A program made the position numbers and the translations under genes. This document shows positions 63,646-64,000 of a stretch of DNA of 64,000 nucleotides, piece by piece; the stretch's first letter is position 1; every line of letters begins with the position of its first letter. Below the pieces are notes generated by a model. It made no database searches and was not told the origin of the DNA. It saw only the letters and a list, made by a program, of their open reading frames with translations. Origin of the DNA: Cacajao melanocephalus (taxonomy: Eukaryota; Chordata; Mammalia; Primates; Pitheciidae); contig CAUYLG010047306.1 in the NCBI GenBank assembly GCA_963573385.1, positions 1-64,000 on the forward strand, given 5' to 3'.

Positions 63646-64000
63646 GGAATGATTTTAAACTTGACAATGTTTTAATATTTAAAAAAAGTCAAATGTAAAA
63701 TTATTTACAGAATATTGTTTTATAGTTTGTCATTGATAGTGCCCAAATATGTTTATTTTGAGAACTGAGTTAGCACTGATTGGAACATAAAATAGAGTCA
63801 AGAATATATACCACACAGCTACAAATAGTTCATACGTTTAACTCAAAACCTTGTAGAGGTGAACATTTATGGTTAGCCACATAATTCACAGTGTTCATAA
63901 TATAAACACAAATCAGTTTCTCCAAAGTTCAATTTGTTTTGCTATGTAGAACAAATAGCATTTCTTTCAAGTCCCTCATAATAAGGATACAGGTTATGAT
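63646..64000 (+). other. Non-coding end of window
   Basis: AT-rich sequence; no feature recognised. Confidence 0.5.

Overview
The window looks like genomic DNA from human or a very close primate. It carries many Alu copies of several ages, L1 remnants, MIR/L2 relics, a Tigger1 DNA transposon, an ERV LTR, and CA/GT microsatellites. Coding sequence is sparse and split by long introns. Everything outside the short exons listed is intron or flank filled with interspersed repeats.

Layout. (1) 1-2.9 kb: the 5' region of muscleblind-like splicing regulator MBNL1 on the + strand. It has an upstream block with a possible alternative leader exon (donor at 1690/1691). A clear splice acceptor follows at 1846/1847, then a long uORF-bearing 5' UTR, the ATG at 2643, and 58 codons covering the first CCCH zinc finger, with a donor at 2816/2817. 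(2) 2.8-36.9 kb: non-coding sequence with Alus, MIRs, MITEs, microsatellites and two local rearrangements. One is a pair of strong hairpins at 9.1-9.3 kb linked to a duplication from 10.4-10.7 kb. The other is an inverted repeat at 19.8/20.65 kb. (3) 36.9 kb: an 87-bp exon-like cassette of uncertain ownership. (4) 42.5-43.0 kb: a minus-strand processed pseudogene of the TMEM14 family, most like TMEM14C. (5) 46.8-61.8 kb: three + strand exons whose splice phases agree perfectly. Together they encode about 138 residues at the junction between linker and AAA1 of an axonemal dynein heavy chain, probably DNAH14. (6) Among these exons lie a full-length Tigger1 with an Alu and a piece of L1 inside it, a near full-length rearranged antisense L1 (55.3-61.25 kb), and two sense L1 3' ends.

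The two genes share a strand but are unrelated in function. MBNL1 is a nuclear and cytoplasmic RNA-binding splicing factor; the dynein is a ciliary motor subunit. From memory the human genes are on different chromosomes (3q25 and 1q42). Their presence in one 64-kb window is therefore the most surprising feature. It could be a segmental duplication, a rearrangement, or an assembly join, and the sequence alone does not decide. The rest of the notable content is a set of small rearrangements typical of replication template switching: foldback hairpins, an L1 patch inside Tigger1, an internal L1 inversion, and tandem duplications.
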